A stretch of DNA of 64,000 nucleotides, taken from Tolypocladium sp. Sup5 PDA-1 (taxonomy: Eukaryota; Ascomycota; Sordariomycetes; Hypocreales; Ophiocordycipitaceae). Position 1 is the stretch's first letter, and each line of letters opens with the position of its first letter. Of this stretch, positions 11,554 to 22,791 are shown piece after piece. The stretch lies in contig JPHH03000003.1 in NCBI GenBank assembly GCA_000750105.3, positions 868,001 to 932,000 of the forward strand, written 5' to 3'. The notes below the pieces were generated by a model, which was not told the DNA's origin, made no database searches, and worked only from the letters and a program-made list of their open reading frames with translations. A program made the translations under genes and the position numbers.

Positions 11554-14500
11554 CTACTTTCTCCTCTTGCCTCCGCCTCCTTCCTCCTCACCCGCGCCCC
11601 TCTTTCTCCCATTCTTGCGCCAATACTCTTTGCTCTCCCGCTTCTCTCTCGCCTCCTTCTTCTCCATATTGTCCGCCATCTTCTTCTTGAACGCCGCGCG
11701 GTTTTCGTCCTTCTTCGCGCGGCGCTTGGCCGCCGCGTCGTTGCGGACCGTGAGCAGCTGCTGCATCACGGCGCGGGCCTTCTTCTCCTCCGACCCGGGG
11801 GCGAGGATGACGGCGCGCTTCTGCAGGTACGTCTGGCGCTTCTGCTTCTTGGTCTGGATGATCTGCGACTTGAAAGGCAGCTCGGCGGCCAGGGCACGGG
11901 GCACACGCAAGGGGTTGAAATGTCGGGTCTCGCGCTCAATCTTGCGGTACTGGCTGTTCTTGAGCTGGGGCGTGGCAACTCCCTGGTCGCGGCGCACCTC
12001 GCCGGTGAGGCGCATAGGTTGCCAGCCGATGAGGTTGGAGGCCGGGTTGTAGAAGCGGTGCGGCTTGATCGGGTACCACGCGCGCAGGAAGACAATGTCG
12101 CTGAGGAGGATCTTGTCCTCAAAGGTGGCACGGAAGTGGCCCTCTGGCTTGGACAGAGCACGCTTGATCTGGCCGCGAACGCCGGAGACGGTCTTGATGG
12201 AGGCGCCCTCAAACTTGGCAATCTCCAGAGACGAGCTGAACATGTCCTTGATAAAGGCCGTGTTCTTAAAGATCTTGTACGGCGCGCCAGTAAGCTTGAG
12301 CTTCTTGACAATCTCCGTGGACTCGTCCACACTCAGCACCGTGCCCGTAGCGGCGATGCGGAAGCCCGGGGTCTCGGGCGAGAAGGAGTTGAAGCAAACA
12401 AAGCCCGTGTTGGGCGCGATGAGGGGGGCGTAGACGGTGGCGAAGCAGTGCATGTGCTCGGGGGTGTACTTGAGCATTCGGTTTCGAGTTCGCGAGTCGG
12501 AGATGCTGTACATGGGCAGCGTCTGGAACCGCCTCCAGCCGAGGGAGAAGATGAGCGGGTCGTTGGTCTTGAGAATCTTCTTGTGCCAGCGGTGGCGCTT
12601 GATGCGAACCTGGACGAAGCCCCATCGGTCTTCAGTCGCGGACAGGCCGCCCACGACAATGGGCAGCCGGGAGTTGAACTTGTTGACGAACTCGGCCGGC
12701 ACGTTCTCGAGGACCAGCTTGGCGTACTTGCCGGCTCGGTATCCCTCGACAGCAGCCCGCTGTCGCTCATCCAGCGTCTCAAACTCTTCCTTGTTGATGT
12801 CCAGCTGCTTCTGGATCATGGCCTTTTGCGCGTCGTACCAGTCGTCCTCTCCAAACTCTTGGATGTCACCGCCTTCGCGTCGAGCATTGGCCTTGTCGTT
12901 GAGGAAACCTTCCCTGTCTTCTTGTTCGAACCGCAGCTTGAGCTCCTCTTTCCTCTTGGCGTTCTTTTCACGCTCGGCAGCAATGTCCTCGGCAGGTGGT
13001 TGTTGAGGAGCCTCGGTGGCTTCCAGATCCTCAAAGACGCCGTCACCCTCGTCGTTCTCATCCTCGCCGTCCTCGCCGTCCTCGCCGTCCTCGCCACCGT
13101 CGTCTTCATCCTCTCCGTATTCCCTGCCCCGATCCGCAGTCGTAAATTTCCTGCGCAACGCCTCCACATTGTCCCTCTCGGCCCACTTTGCCGCTAGATC
13201 CTCGTAGTCGTACAGCGGTATTGACCTGTCGTCAGCCACATCCTCTTTATCTTTTGATGACTTCTTGAAGAAGTCCTCGTCATCCGAGTCCTCTTCAATG
13301 TTTTCCTCTTGCGCATCGTCCTCGCCCCTCCATCGCTTGAGAGCATCTTCTGGACTCAGCGAGTTGTCGTAGATGTATCTCGCCAGATCCCCGGTGTGGT
13401 ATGACCGCCTCCTGCCGTGGAGCTGCTTGGCCCTCCCCGCAAGATCATCCTTCCATCGCAGAGCGGCAGCCTCCTCATCGGAATCGTACTCCTCGTCGTC
13501 TTCCACGTCGTCACCCGGGTCGGAAATGGAGCCTAGGTCCGAGTCGCTGTCGGCAAACGCAACGTCGTCTTCGTTGCTGGCCTTTTCGACATCCTTGCGG
13601 AACTCTTTGAACATGGTGCCGAGCTTGTCTTCGTTGAACTCATCCTCCTCAACATCCGAGCCCTCTTCGCCACTGCCGCTGACGAATCCCTCATCATCGG
13701 CTGCTTCTCCCTCGGCTTCCTCGTCTGGATCTGCAAACCGAGGTCTTCGCTGGGATTTTCTGCCAGTGTTCTCTTCCTCAACCACCTCTTTCAGCTTCTC
13801 GCCACCAGAAAACAGCTGAACGCCGTCCTCCGTCTGGCCGAGTAATCGCCGCTCAGCTTGGAGACCTACTATCATCTCCTCGCCCTCGCCACGCTCGTCT
13901 TCGTCGACGTCTTTGTCGAAGTTGAAGCCCTTTTCTCTTGTAATCCAGATGGCATCGCCGTCGATTTTCAGGCCACTTCGATCCGACATGGGAGCATGCA
14001 TCTTCTTTTCTTTCTCGTCCAGTCTTCGACGCCCAGTCTTGCCTGCGATTTTCGCCATCGCCAGCTCCATGGATGGTGTCGGGCACGGGTCTGGCAGAAC
14101 CTCCATGTTTGAGACGGTAAAGTCACCCAGGCCCGCAACATGAACGCGCTGACCCTGCGCCCCAAAATTCGTCCCGCGCAGATATCCCGACAAGACAATC
14201 GATCGGTCGCAATTCGGATCTTCTTCGATCTTTGCCGGGTGGGTAATGTCGCGGAAGCTGTCAATGATGGTGTAAGGGTGGGAGTTTCGCCAGATGAGCG
14301 GTCGTGGGTTCTTCATGACGGAGAGGAAGCGAGAGAGGTTGTGGATTTCGCGATCTGGGTACCGGCCGTTCATGACACCAGAGAGGTAGAACAGATGGGC
14401 GCCCTGGTACAGCTCGGTCCATAATCTGCGCTTCAATCGCTTCTTTGCGTCCTTGAGCGCCTGCGGCTTGCGGAACAGATCCAGATGCGTCAGGATGCCG

Positions 14501-15133
14501 AAGACGTTACCCGGCATACCGGTCGCAGCCAAGACATTGAGAAACTCCATAGTCTCCATCTCGAAGCCGTAGTTGCCGTCAATCATGAGGAGGACAATGT
14601 CTGCCACCTTGGCGATGTCGACCATGGCCTCCAGCTCATTCGGGCACTCGATGAACGTTAACCGCTGCTTCTTCGACGTGACCACGGTGATGGGGCCCTG
14701 GGGATCGGAAATGGTCTCCTTGGCATATCGACGGATCATGGACTTGAGGAGAGTCGTCTTGCCGACGCCGGGAGGGCCGACGATGGCGACGAGGCGCGGC
14801 GGGGCCTCATCGGGAAGTCGGTCGACGAGGGGAACATGGAGGCGCTTCTCTTTGATCTATAGAGAAGAGGAGAGTCAGAGCATTGCAACATAGTCAAATG
14901 GACGTATCAATCGGTCGAAACTTACATCCTGCGATCGGGCGGCTTGCTTCTGAAGCTTGCCTGGGCGGGCGAAGGCGAAGGCCTTGGGATTGGGTTCTGC
15001 TCCAGGTCAGCGCGTCGGCCCCCCCCCGGTTCGTGGTTGACCGGCAAAGTCGCAACATACCTCCAGTGTGCTTCTTCTTGTCCTTCTTGTCCTTCTTCGC
15101 CGCGCGATGCGGCTTATGCAGTTGCTGCTCCAT
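11554..15133 (-). CDS. BMS1: Ribosome biogenesis GTPase Bms1
   Basis: Exons on the minus strand are 15133-15061, 14996-14926 and 14856-11554, giving 1148 aa, close to yeast Bms1. Bms1 is the GTPase of the small-subunit processome: it binds Rcl1 and is needed for early 18S rRNA processing in the nucleolus. Seen here: a Lys-rich N-terminus typical of nucleolar proteins, the family sequence N-P-K-A-F-A, the Walker A G-P-P-G-V-G-K-T at about residues 75-82, a T-H-L-D element where GTPases carry N/T-K-x-D, a central acidic and disordered region (about residues 380-680), and a C-terminal AARP2CN/DUF663-type region containing W-x-R-F-Q-T-L-P. The very C-terminus is Lys/Arg-rich. The first exon is 73 nt and the second 71 nt; both splice in phase. 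Confidence 0.93.
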
Positions 15134-15523
15134 GGCTGCGCGTCGTCAACGGCAAGTACACGGGCGGCTCGATGGCTGGCTAGGAATTTGTTCAGCAGTG
15201 CAGCGCTGCGTGGGACTGGAAATTTTCTGACGATAAGGATAACGGCGACTTATCGATAAGTAGTGGTGGGGACAGCGGCAGGGTCCTTTGGCCGCCCCAC
15301 CATAGCTCGGACGCTCGAGGATGGCAAGGATGGGTATGAACCGTATGACTACATACATATGGCCATCTAAAACTTCCATCTCCGAAAGGTCGACACAACC
15401 TTACAGAATTGGGACCGTGGCCTTTGGAAGGAGCTTGCCTCATTGAGTAAGGAAGTATTCGGCCGTTGAACCGGGCTGGTGAGGGTCGGAGTCTGCAGCT
15501 AAATGGATGCCGAAAACGTGAAA
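15134..15523. other. Spacer upstream of BMS1
   Basis: This is probably the BMS1 promoter and the 3' flank of the broken kinase-like gene. No coding frame is supported. Confidence 0.45.
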
Positions 15524-16660
15524 CTAGCAGACAACGTCAACGATGCTCATGTCCCTCAATCCGCGGAAGAGCCCGGGGAACCCGCTCCAGCCTTCGAGCA
15601 GAATGCGAACCGGTGCTGCACGCGGCCATTTCGCACATGTTCCGCCAAGTCATCTCTGCCCTTGTACGGAGCAGCTGCTCAAATACCATTTCATCAGAGG
15701 CGAGCTCGCTCTTTCCGTCATAGAAGCCTGCCACGGGCAACAAGGCGATTGGGGAGTTGAAGGCGATGGCAGCGGGCATCGTGTGTGCCCACACCCAGTC
15801 GATTATGCCCGTGATGTTGCACTCGTCGTCGGCGAGGATGTGGTCTCCTTTGCCGTCGGCATGCTTCAGGTAGAACTTGCCATCGTCGGGAGCCGTCGTG
15901 GGTAAAATCGCTATCAAGCCGAGAAGGGAGCGGTGGATGAGGTAGGCATCGACCGGCCGCTGAGAGTACATCTCATCTCTCAATACCAAGTCCAGAACCA
16001 GCTTCAGAGAAGAGCAGTGGTATTCGTCAAGCGACTTGCATGGTCCGACGGGCTTCATGCAGTGCCCATCAAAGTCCGTCAATGACCCTGTCGCGAAAGG
16101 TCCGACATGGGATTCGCCGGGCTAATTGAGGGGCCCGGGTCGATCAAACGGATGCTTGCGAATCTCGATCAATACGTCAGCCAGCTGGCTCATAACTCGT
16201 CTCCTTTGCGTCTCATCAAGCAGAGACCATCTGAGAGACTTTCCGGGAAGCTTCTCCATGAGGACAAAGCCCACCCCGAGAGCATTTCCTATGCTGCTTC
16301 CAGCACAAAGTTGAAAACCTGGGCCGTCGGGAGATTCAACTTTTCCGAGAACTTTAATGTTGCAACTTCGCTCGTGATGATGTAGTCCCGGAGCTGCTGC
16401 GGAGGTGACGTGGCGTTGCGCCGACGCATGCGAGCAATCCACTGAACGCGATCATCGAATGTGAGCTCTATATGGTAGTTCATGCCGCCCATGACGGAGC
16501 TTCTCGGTTTACTGCCATGCCGCAGAGGTGGAATAGAGCATGGCATGCCGCCTCTCAGCTCCCTAGCTCGAGACGCAAGCGCCGTTATGTTGATTCTCTT
16601 GAGGAGCGCTTCGTGCTCCACCTCCTCGGCTTTCCCAGCTGCCGGGTAATAAGTATGCAT
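15524..16660 (-). pseudogene. Aminoglycoside/choline phosphotransferase-like gene, disrupted
   Basis: Translated pieces in successive frames line up with the fungal APH-like kinase family (unknown small-molecule substrates). The pieces hold the start region A-L-L-K-R-I, then S-S-V-M-G-G-M-N-Y-H, then V-G-F-V-L-M-E-K-L-P-G-K-S-L-R-W, then F-Y-L-K-H-A-D, then N-I-T-G-I-I-D-W and finally G-L-F-R-G-L-R-D. No single frame spans them. The frame changes at about 16285-16310, there is an in-frame TAG at 16122-16124 inside a conserved stretch, and a second frame change lies at about 15628-15650. The usual I-I-D-W-E-W carries Val in place of Glu. None of the breaks has intron signals that would remove it. 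I read it as a decayed gene, unless the assembly has several errors here. Confidence 0.75.
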
Positions 16661-19054
16661 CCTCATCCTGCTCAAAGCCAAGCATAGATTTGAGACAATG
16701 TGCATCGTGGGACTGCTTACTTGCCATTTCGGGCAATCGTGAAACTCTGGCTGAGCATGGTGAGAGCACAAGTGCCGGTCACAGAGAATGCACTCGCCAA
16801 GGGTCCGAACGATGGCAGCGCTCGATACCGCAAGCCACAGCGGCATCTTGACACACTGGTGACGGTAAGTGGCAGTTCAACGAGCGGCGAAAACATTCGG
16901 TCGGTATTATTAGCGGAGAGCTTGGACATTGAGGATGAGTCACGGGAAGTTCAGCCAACGTAGTTCCCGAATACACAGGACATGAGTTCGATCATTGTTT
17001 CAATTGTTTCAAAATATCCTACTGTTGTATAAACTGCCTGCATGAGGTCATCGAAGCATCAGTGAATCACTCTCTCGGACAGGCCACGGAAAACTTGTGG
17101 ATCAGCTCTTCATGTCGAGGTGAGGGTGCCAAGACACCTCGAGACCCATCACGATGCTCTTGTCTGCGGGGGTGGAGATGCGCAGTCAACACCCGCACGG
17201 CAAGAGGCACAGCCCCGTGCTTTTAATTGAACAACGCCTCTGGCTTGGTTTAAGCCATGGCCCAGGAACTGTGTCTCGAGAGTGTCTCAGTTGACCAGGT
17301 TAGCGTTTCCTGGCTGTCCCGTGTCGTCGGGATCACGGCGTGCAATTCTCTCACGGCGGCGCTCGGCGGACGACCGCAACGCGGGGCATCTCGAGATAGT
17401 TGTGGTTGCAGGAGGGAGAACCGCAAGACGGATTGGAAATCAGCCCCATCGCGAGGTCGTCGTGGCTGATTGCGTGAACAAGGCGATGCCTGTTCCATCT
17501 GCCGAGTCATCAACGGGGCCTGAATAATGACGGAACCCGGGCCCGTGCTGATGAAGCCATCGATGGGTACGAGTACGGCACCCAAACAATTCCCCCGTCT
17601 GACCTCACGGCACCCTTCACGGGCCCGGCTTCGGATCCCGACGCAACGTCGGTAGTACGCGTCGAGATGGTGTGGCCCTGTCACAAGGGCGTTGGGGGCG
17701 CAGACAATTCGGCTAGACCGCTGATGCGGTGGCCTAACCGATCAGCCATCCGATGCGCCTCTTGCGCGTGCCTGCCAAGCTTACGTACGCGCGCAGACGA
17801 GTCTCTGTTGGCACATCCCTTCGGCTGCTTCCGAATACAGCTTCCTCCTTGGGCGGTGGTGGTGGCAGCGCTGCCGGTAGAGTCATCGCCAATCGGCGCA
17901 GTCACGCCCTGCGTCACCGAACCCCTGGCTGATGCGCCTTTCCCTGCATTTGGCTCGCGTACTCGTACACCGTAATCCGTAACTTGCACGACCGTCACTC
18001 GGGGCTTTGGTCGGTGATGAGCGAGTTTTGCTAGTCTCGCGTGTTCCGTCAACTGACCTCAATGGACTGACTGCATCCAGACCACACGGGTACGCAACCG
18101 CCGAGCCCACCACCGGTGGAGTGATGTCGCGATGGCATGGACCTGTTTGTTCTTCGCAAAGACACGGCACGGGCAGAGGCGATTGGGATCGGATATCAAA
18201 GGCACTTCGAAAACAACAAAGCAAGCAGAGGAGAGAAAAAAACTCTCTTGACAGAGAATACCCATCAGCTTGCAGCACGCCGTGGAGCATGTATCGGGCC
18301 CCATCACCGCCCCGGCCAGGTGCCACGGGATCGTAGTCATTGGATAAATGACGATCGAACAGGAGGACATCGACAGAAGCGGAGCCTCATCAAGCCATTA
18401 CGGAGCCTCGCGCCCACGCCGTGCGGCAGCAGTTGCATCGCCAACAGCGACACCAACCTCGTCTCTGCGCTGCGACTGGCCACTCGGCCCTGTAGAGGCT
18501 GCCGGGGCCGTCACACGATGTGTCGTCCGGCTGGGGCTGGTCGGGCCACGGGCATCCATCGTTTGGCGCTGGCACGAGCTTGTGAAGCTTTCATGATCAA
18601 GAACAGGACCAGACCCATGCCAGCGAAACTTTCTCTGCGCGTCTGGCGCTGGGCTCGTGGATCCTCCATCTCATTGCCGCCACATCGTGGGTCCACTTGC
18701 CGTCCGTCTGGTGTCACGACGAGGTCGAAAATCCTGCAGCCTTGCCTCGACTTGGTGTTGACGGTCTGTCGGTGGTGGAGTTGCTTGAGTTTGTTGCTGC
18801 TCCCACGCGGGTACCTGTCCCGGGCGGCCAACGGTGTGGCGCAGCCCCGAGCGGGCCCCGTACGAGCCCGGCGACGGCGACGGCGCCTGGGCCCACCTCA
18901 GCCCCATCCAGGCGCCGCGGCCACTCAAACGGCTGGCTGAAACGGCCTGCGAAACCACACCTCCTCAGCACTACAGCGCCCCGATGACATGTCTGAGTGC
19001 GCTGCGTGGTATTAACTACGCGGCTGGCTTCGGATGTGACTCGACGCGGCCACG

Positions 19055-19670
19055 GGCTCTCGCTGGCTCGCTGCTGCGCCCCACCAGCGAGCGCTCTTTG
19101 CTAAGCACGGCCGCAGTGGACCAGGATGACCAAAAAATCCCCAATGGCGCAGCACCAGCGAAATTTTACCAGCAAACCTGGAAAGCAGCACCCAACGGCA
19201 CAGAGTTTACAGGGGAGCCAGACACGTGGGAGAAGAGTTTTTCCCGCCGGCGCGCTGCAAGGAACGGCCCACCAGCCGCCTGTGACAGAGCAGGCAAAGT
19301 GCCACCATCACCACTAACCGCTGCTCGTGCCTTGATGCTTTCGTACGAGTACGTACAGCTCGCGCCTTGGCCGCTTCGATGCGGCTCTTCCCTTTGCTTG
19401 CCGCCTCTGCCGTCCCTTGCAGAAACAGGGATCCGGTTTTTAGAATCAATTTACGAGGAGAACTTTTCTGCTGCTGCTGGTCTTTTCTTGTCTGGCCCTG
19501 CAAGTGAGCAGAGAGGGGAGTGGCGCCGACGACATCCGTCGGGTCGGCTGCCCTCAAGTGAGGCAATCCCTGGCGTCATGGGATGGAATTGCATGTCCAG
19601 CGCCCTATCTGCTGATGAGTCCGTGCCGGCAGACGAAATCATTTCTGCGGCAGGCTCTCGCTGGCTCGCT
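19055..19670. repeat. 18-bp direct repeat pair
   Basis: GGCTCTCGCTGGCTCGCT occurs at 19055-19072 and again, identical, at 19653-19670. The second copy is followed directly by TACGAGTACGTAC-type sequence, which also occurs at 19344-19356. The pair lies 0.6-1.2 kb upstream of the 95-aa gene. Confidence 0.7.
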
Positions 19671-19995
19671 ACGAGTACGTACCGATCACCGAGACGACAA
19701 TGCCGGTTCAGGTGAAAGCTCGGAGCGAAGGCTTGAAGGGCTGACAGGGGCCTACGTGAACCCGTCGTCAGTCACAACGCAACCCCCGCTTGTAAGGTAT
19801 GTACGGAGTAAGCCCACTACGTACCTCATTCGTATGCGTCGCTTCGGGTGCGTGAACCGTCAAGCGCCTTGCGTCATGAGCCACGGAACGGGACACATCA
19901 GGGTGGGTGGCATTGTGGCTTGCGAACCGATGGCCATGCAGCCAGAAGTTTCTGCCTTGTTGCTTTGGCACCCAGATCCCTGTTTCGCGGGCTGT

Positions 19996-20015
19996 CGGTA
20001 CGTAGTTACGTACCG
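19996..20015. promoter_or_regulatory. Palindromic element CGGTACGTA-GT-TACGTACCG
   Basis: Two perfect 9-bp inverted arms (19996-20004 and 20007-20015) flank a 2-bp spacer, about 45 bases upstream of the TATA box at 20061. A CGG-N-CCG inverted pair is the classic target form for fungal Zn2Cys6 dimers, so binding by such a factor is a reasonable inference, not shown. Confidence 0.5.
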
Positions 20016-20060
20016 GCCAGGCTTCGACTTACACGATGCCGTCCTCGCCCTTGAACAAAG

Positions 20061-20067
20061 TATAAGA
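20061..20067 (+). promoter_or_regulatory. TATA box (TATAAGA)
   Basis: TATAAGA lies 207 bases before the ATG of the 95-aa gene. The leader between them is rich in CAA and CAC and free of ATG, typical of well-expressed fungal genes. Confidence 0.55.
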
Positions 20068-20236
20068 GGACTCGACCCTCCTCCTCCAAGACGAGAATTT
20101 AGAAGATCATCATCACACAACAGTTCATCACTCAAGCAAACAATCAAAGCATTCAACCAACTCTTCAAACAATAACTCCTCAAAGCGTCAAGCTTGACAC
20201 TCCCGCAACCGCAACCATAACCACCAACAACAACAT

Positions 20237-20260
20237 CACCACCACCACCACCACCACCAC
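20237..20260 (+). repeat. (CAC)8 microsatellite in a 5' leader
   Basis: Eight CAC units end eight bases before the start codon at 20268. Confidence 0.85.
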
Positions 20261-20267
20261 TTCCAAA

Positions 20268-20555
20268 ATGTCTGCCTCTTCCGCCACCGAGACCCTCAAC
20301 GCCTACGGCCCCATCTCCTCCCCCCACATCTTCGACCGCAAGAACACCAAGTCTGTCCTCTCCGAGATCTTCGGCTCCCGCCGCTCCAGCATGGCCGCCA
20401 ACTCCAAGCGCAACAGCGAGACCAGCTCCATCGCCTCGAGCGCCGGCGACAACAGCCGCAAGAACAGCGCCTCCGCCGCGCCCGCTCCTCCCAAGTCCAA
20501 GAAGGAGAAGAAGGTCCCCACCCTCATCATGCCCCAGATGCGCTTCTACAACTAG
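20268..20555 (+). CDS. Small Ser/Lys-rich protein of unknown function, 95 aa
   Basis: A single exon starts in a good context (AAA-ATG) after a TATA box and an ATG-free, CA-rich leader. Codon use is strongly biased to C-ending codons, as in highly expressed fungal genes. The protein has an N-terminal segment with S-S-P-H-I-F-D-R-K-N, then F-G-S-R-R-S-S-M-A, a Ser/Asn/Ala-rich middle and a basic K-S-K-K-E-K-K stretch before the C-terminal M-P-Q-M-R-F-Y-N. It has no signal peptide, membrane segment or domain I can name. R-R-S-S-M is a plausible phosphorylation site. I expect it to be a conserved fungal protein, perhaps stress- or growth-regulated, but that is inference. Confidence 0.8.
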   Translation: MSASSATETLNAYGPISSPHIFDRKNTKSVLSEIFGSRRSSMAANSKRNSETSSIASSAGDNSRKNSASAAPAPPKSKKEKKVPTLIMPQMRFYN

Positions 20556-21023
20556 AGAGCGCCGACAACCACATCCGGCATAATATCTTCTCTCTCTCCA
20601 ACAACGCCGGATCTTGAGTTGCCTCTTCTCCTCTCGACATACACGAGAGGGAAGAAGCACCAAGCGAAAACCAATCAGCACTTCTTAATGACTACAACTT
20701 TAATGAGCGGGGGCCGGGCAGCAGCGCGCTGAACCCGCGCCCCGTGGAATTCGAAGACGAAGGCGTTACACCAAAATAGATGGGCACCACGGGATTTTAC
20801 TTCTTTTTTCTTTTGTCGTTACGAATTGATGGAATGGGCTCTGAGGAACATCAACCCGAGATTGCCAAACTGTTGCCTTCCGGGCGAGTTTGATATATAG
20901 CGCACGGATCTCTTTTAGATACTTCGCTTTTGGCACAGCCAAGCAAATAGCCGCAGGCAGAAATTGAAAATACAGTGTTTTCATCAACCATCTTGGTCTC
21001 TCTTGTCTATTCCTCTCAATCAT
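20556..21023. other. Convergent spacer, 95-aa gene / ASK1
   Basis: Untranslated 3' sequence of both genes; nothing else seen. Confidence 0.5.
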
Positions 21024-22463
21024 CTAGAAGCTGTCGTTGAGAATGTCTTCGTTCATCTTGACCATGGTCGGGCTGTACTCGGACGACTCTGGGTCCGCGC
21101 CGGCATCAATCAGGATATCATCGACGATCCGCTTGCTCGCTTCCCGGGCTGTAAACGCAAATAAATTAGCTCAGTAAATCCGGTCACATCCGGGAGCAAC
21201 AGCCGGAACTCACCTGGTGTCTGCAGCAGCTTCGAGGGCGGCAGCGCGAATTGGATCGTCTTGGGCGGGCTCATGCCGGCATACAGGTCCACATCGTCGC
21301 CGTCCTCGTCGCTCTCCCAATCAATCTCGTACCGCTGTCTGCCTCCCTGCACTGTCGGATCATCGTCCCCTGCTGCCGTCGTCGCAAACGCGTCCCGAGA
21401 TTTCCTCGTCGCCGCTGGCGTCTGGACGCTGACCCCGGGCGTTCTTGGGCCTTGGGTTGCCGCAGCCAAGCGCTGCCGTGCGTTGGTCTTGAATGGCGAC
21501 ATGAAGACTTCGCTGCGCAGCGTCGGCACCGCCATTTCCGGCGACGACATGGGCGAGTCTTGCCATGCGGCGGTGGTCTCTTTTTTCTTCTCGCTGGCCT
21601 TCTTCTTCAGCGGCGAGATACGGTAAGCGGGCTTGTGAGGTGTCGCCTGCAGGCGGTAGTTCTTGTCGAGGATGCGGTGTAGGAGCGGATCCTTGTGCCG
21701 CTGAACCGACTGTTCCAAGGTTTGGTCTAGGACCCCTCTCGGTGTCATGGACATGTCAGGCAATCGTGCCGTGCGTTGGGCAAATATGACGGTAGAGTCC
21801 TCGTCCTCCAGTACGGTCGTTCCATCCTCTTCGTGCTTCATCTCGCGCTTCATCGCCTCGTAAGGGGACTCGAGGTTGGACAGCTGCGCATGTATCGTCT
21901 TGGTCGCCGGCGGACGAGGAGTGCTTCCCGTAAGTTCACCGTCGTCCAGCAGCGACTCGTCTCCGTGCAGTGTTGACTGCTCTACCCCGGTTGTTCTCGT
22001 CGCGTCGTCGTCCTCGTGTTGAGGCGTATAGTCTGCCGTCGTTTCGTCTCTCAGTGCCGTGCTGTCTTCTACGGCCGAATCATCGTCGTCGTTTGCGAGC
22101 TCCTCGTAGCCTGACAAGGAGACATTGGCCGATGCCTCAAAGAACTGCTTCCAGAACTGCACGACATCAGCTCCTGCCAGATGCTGGGTTGGTGACGGGG
22201 CTCCCGTACCTTGGACGATTCCCACACTGAGCGGGAATGCTCGCCGTATTGCTCCACCAGGGGCAGAATGCTCGTCGTCACGATCCTATGCGCTTTGCTA
22301 AAGTTGTGATCGATCTCTGCGCGCTGGTAAGTTACATCGTTCGTTCCATAGCAGCGACCGTTGGGGTTCGCGCACCTTGCAACGTGAGAGTGATGGACTG
22401 CTCGAGCTTCTCCAGCTCCTCCGTCAGCGACAGGGTGCGCCCTGCGACGCTCGGCCGAGCCAT
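21024..22463 (-). CDS. ASK1: DASH complex subunit Ask1
   Basis: Minus-strand exons 22463-22376, 22316-22210, 22156-21214 and 21148-21024 give 420 aa. Ask1 is part of the DASH/Dam1 ring that couples kinetochores to spindle microtubules. The N-terminus matches the family: L-T-E-E-L-E-K-L-E-Q-S-I-T-L-T-L-Q, then I-D-H-N-F-S-K-A-H, then F-W-K-Q-F-F-E-A-S-A-N-V-S-L-S-G-Y-E. The rest is acidic and disordered, with S/T-P sites that could be cyclin-dependent-kinase targets, as in yeast Ask1. A conserved motif near the end (R-E-A-S-K-R-I-V-D-D) confirms the last exon. The acceptor before exon 3 is at 22157; the earlier CAG at 22174-22176 gives the wrong frame. It lies in tandem with the GCP6-like gene. 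Confidence 0.92.
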
Positions 22464-22791
22464 TGTGGAGATGGGGATGTGCCAGGACACCGCTGTGCGC
22501 GAAGGCGACGCGAGTTTCGTTGAAATTGCCCGTCGCGAAGCGGTGTGTCGGTAAGATGCAGATTCAAGATCCGAGTCGCGTGGAGACGCGATGGAGGGGC
22601 AGCTGGAGTTGACGGAGATGGCGGGGCAAGCCGTGGTCTCAGACCACCACCAAAGGCATCGATCATCACGACGACCTCACGTGTCGAGTGTTTCAACTCC
22701 GAGTGCAACAAGCAAACGCAATGCAATCACAATCATGACGTTGAAATTTTTAACTAGCTTGGATTTCGGATTTACAATAGTTGCATGAACT
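22464..22791. promoter_or_regulatory. Spacer and ASK1 promoter
   Basis: The 328 bases between two minus-strand genes must hold the ASK1 promoter and the GCP6-like 3' end. No clear TATA box was seen. Confidence 0.4.

Larger units (their letters stand above)
16661..20267. other. Gene-poor region, 3.6 kb
   Basis: Open frames are present on both strands because the DNA is GC-rich, but they overlap each other, lack domains and show no splice-consistent extension. The right 900 bases hold direct repeats, several GTACGTAC-type motifs, a palindrome and a TATA box listed separately, so this end is probably the long promoter of the 95-aa gene. No transposon remnant was recognised. Confidence 0.5.

Noticed and set aside
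11518..13197. Plus-strand frame of 559 codons
   Set aside because: It lies opposite the well-supported BMS1 coding region and its Leu/Arg/Val-rich translation is the shadow of that gene.
17250..19715. Several frames of 100-290 codons on both strands
   Set aside because: They overlap each other on opposite strands, lack domains and splice logic, and are expected from GC-rich DNA with few stops.
20211..20266. CAA/CAC-rich leader as a coding poly-Gln/His tract
   Set aside because: It has no start codon and directly precedes a good ATG; it is a 5' untranslated region.
22157..22225. Upstream part of the open frame at ASK1 exon 3
   Set aside because: Including it would insert residues that break the family block V-W-E-S-S-K-F-W-K-Q; it is intron.
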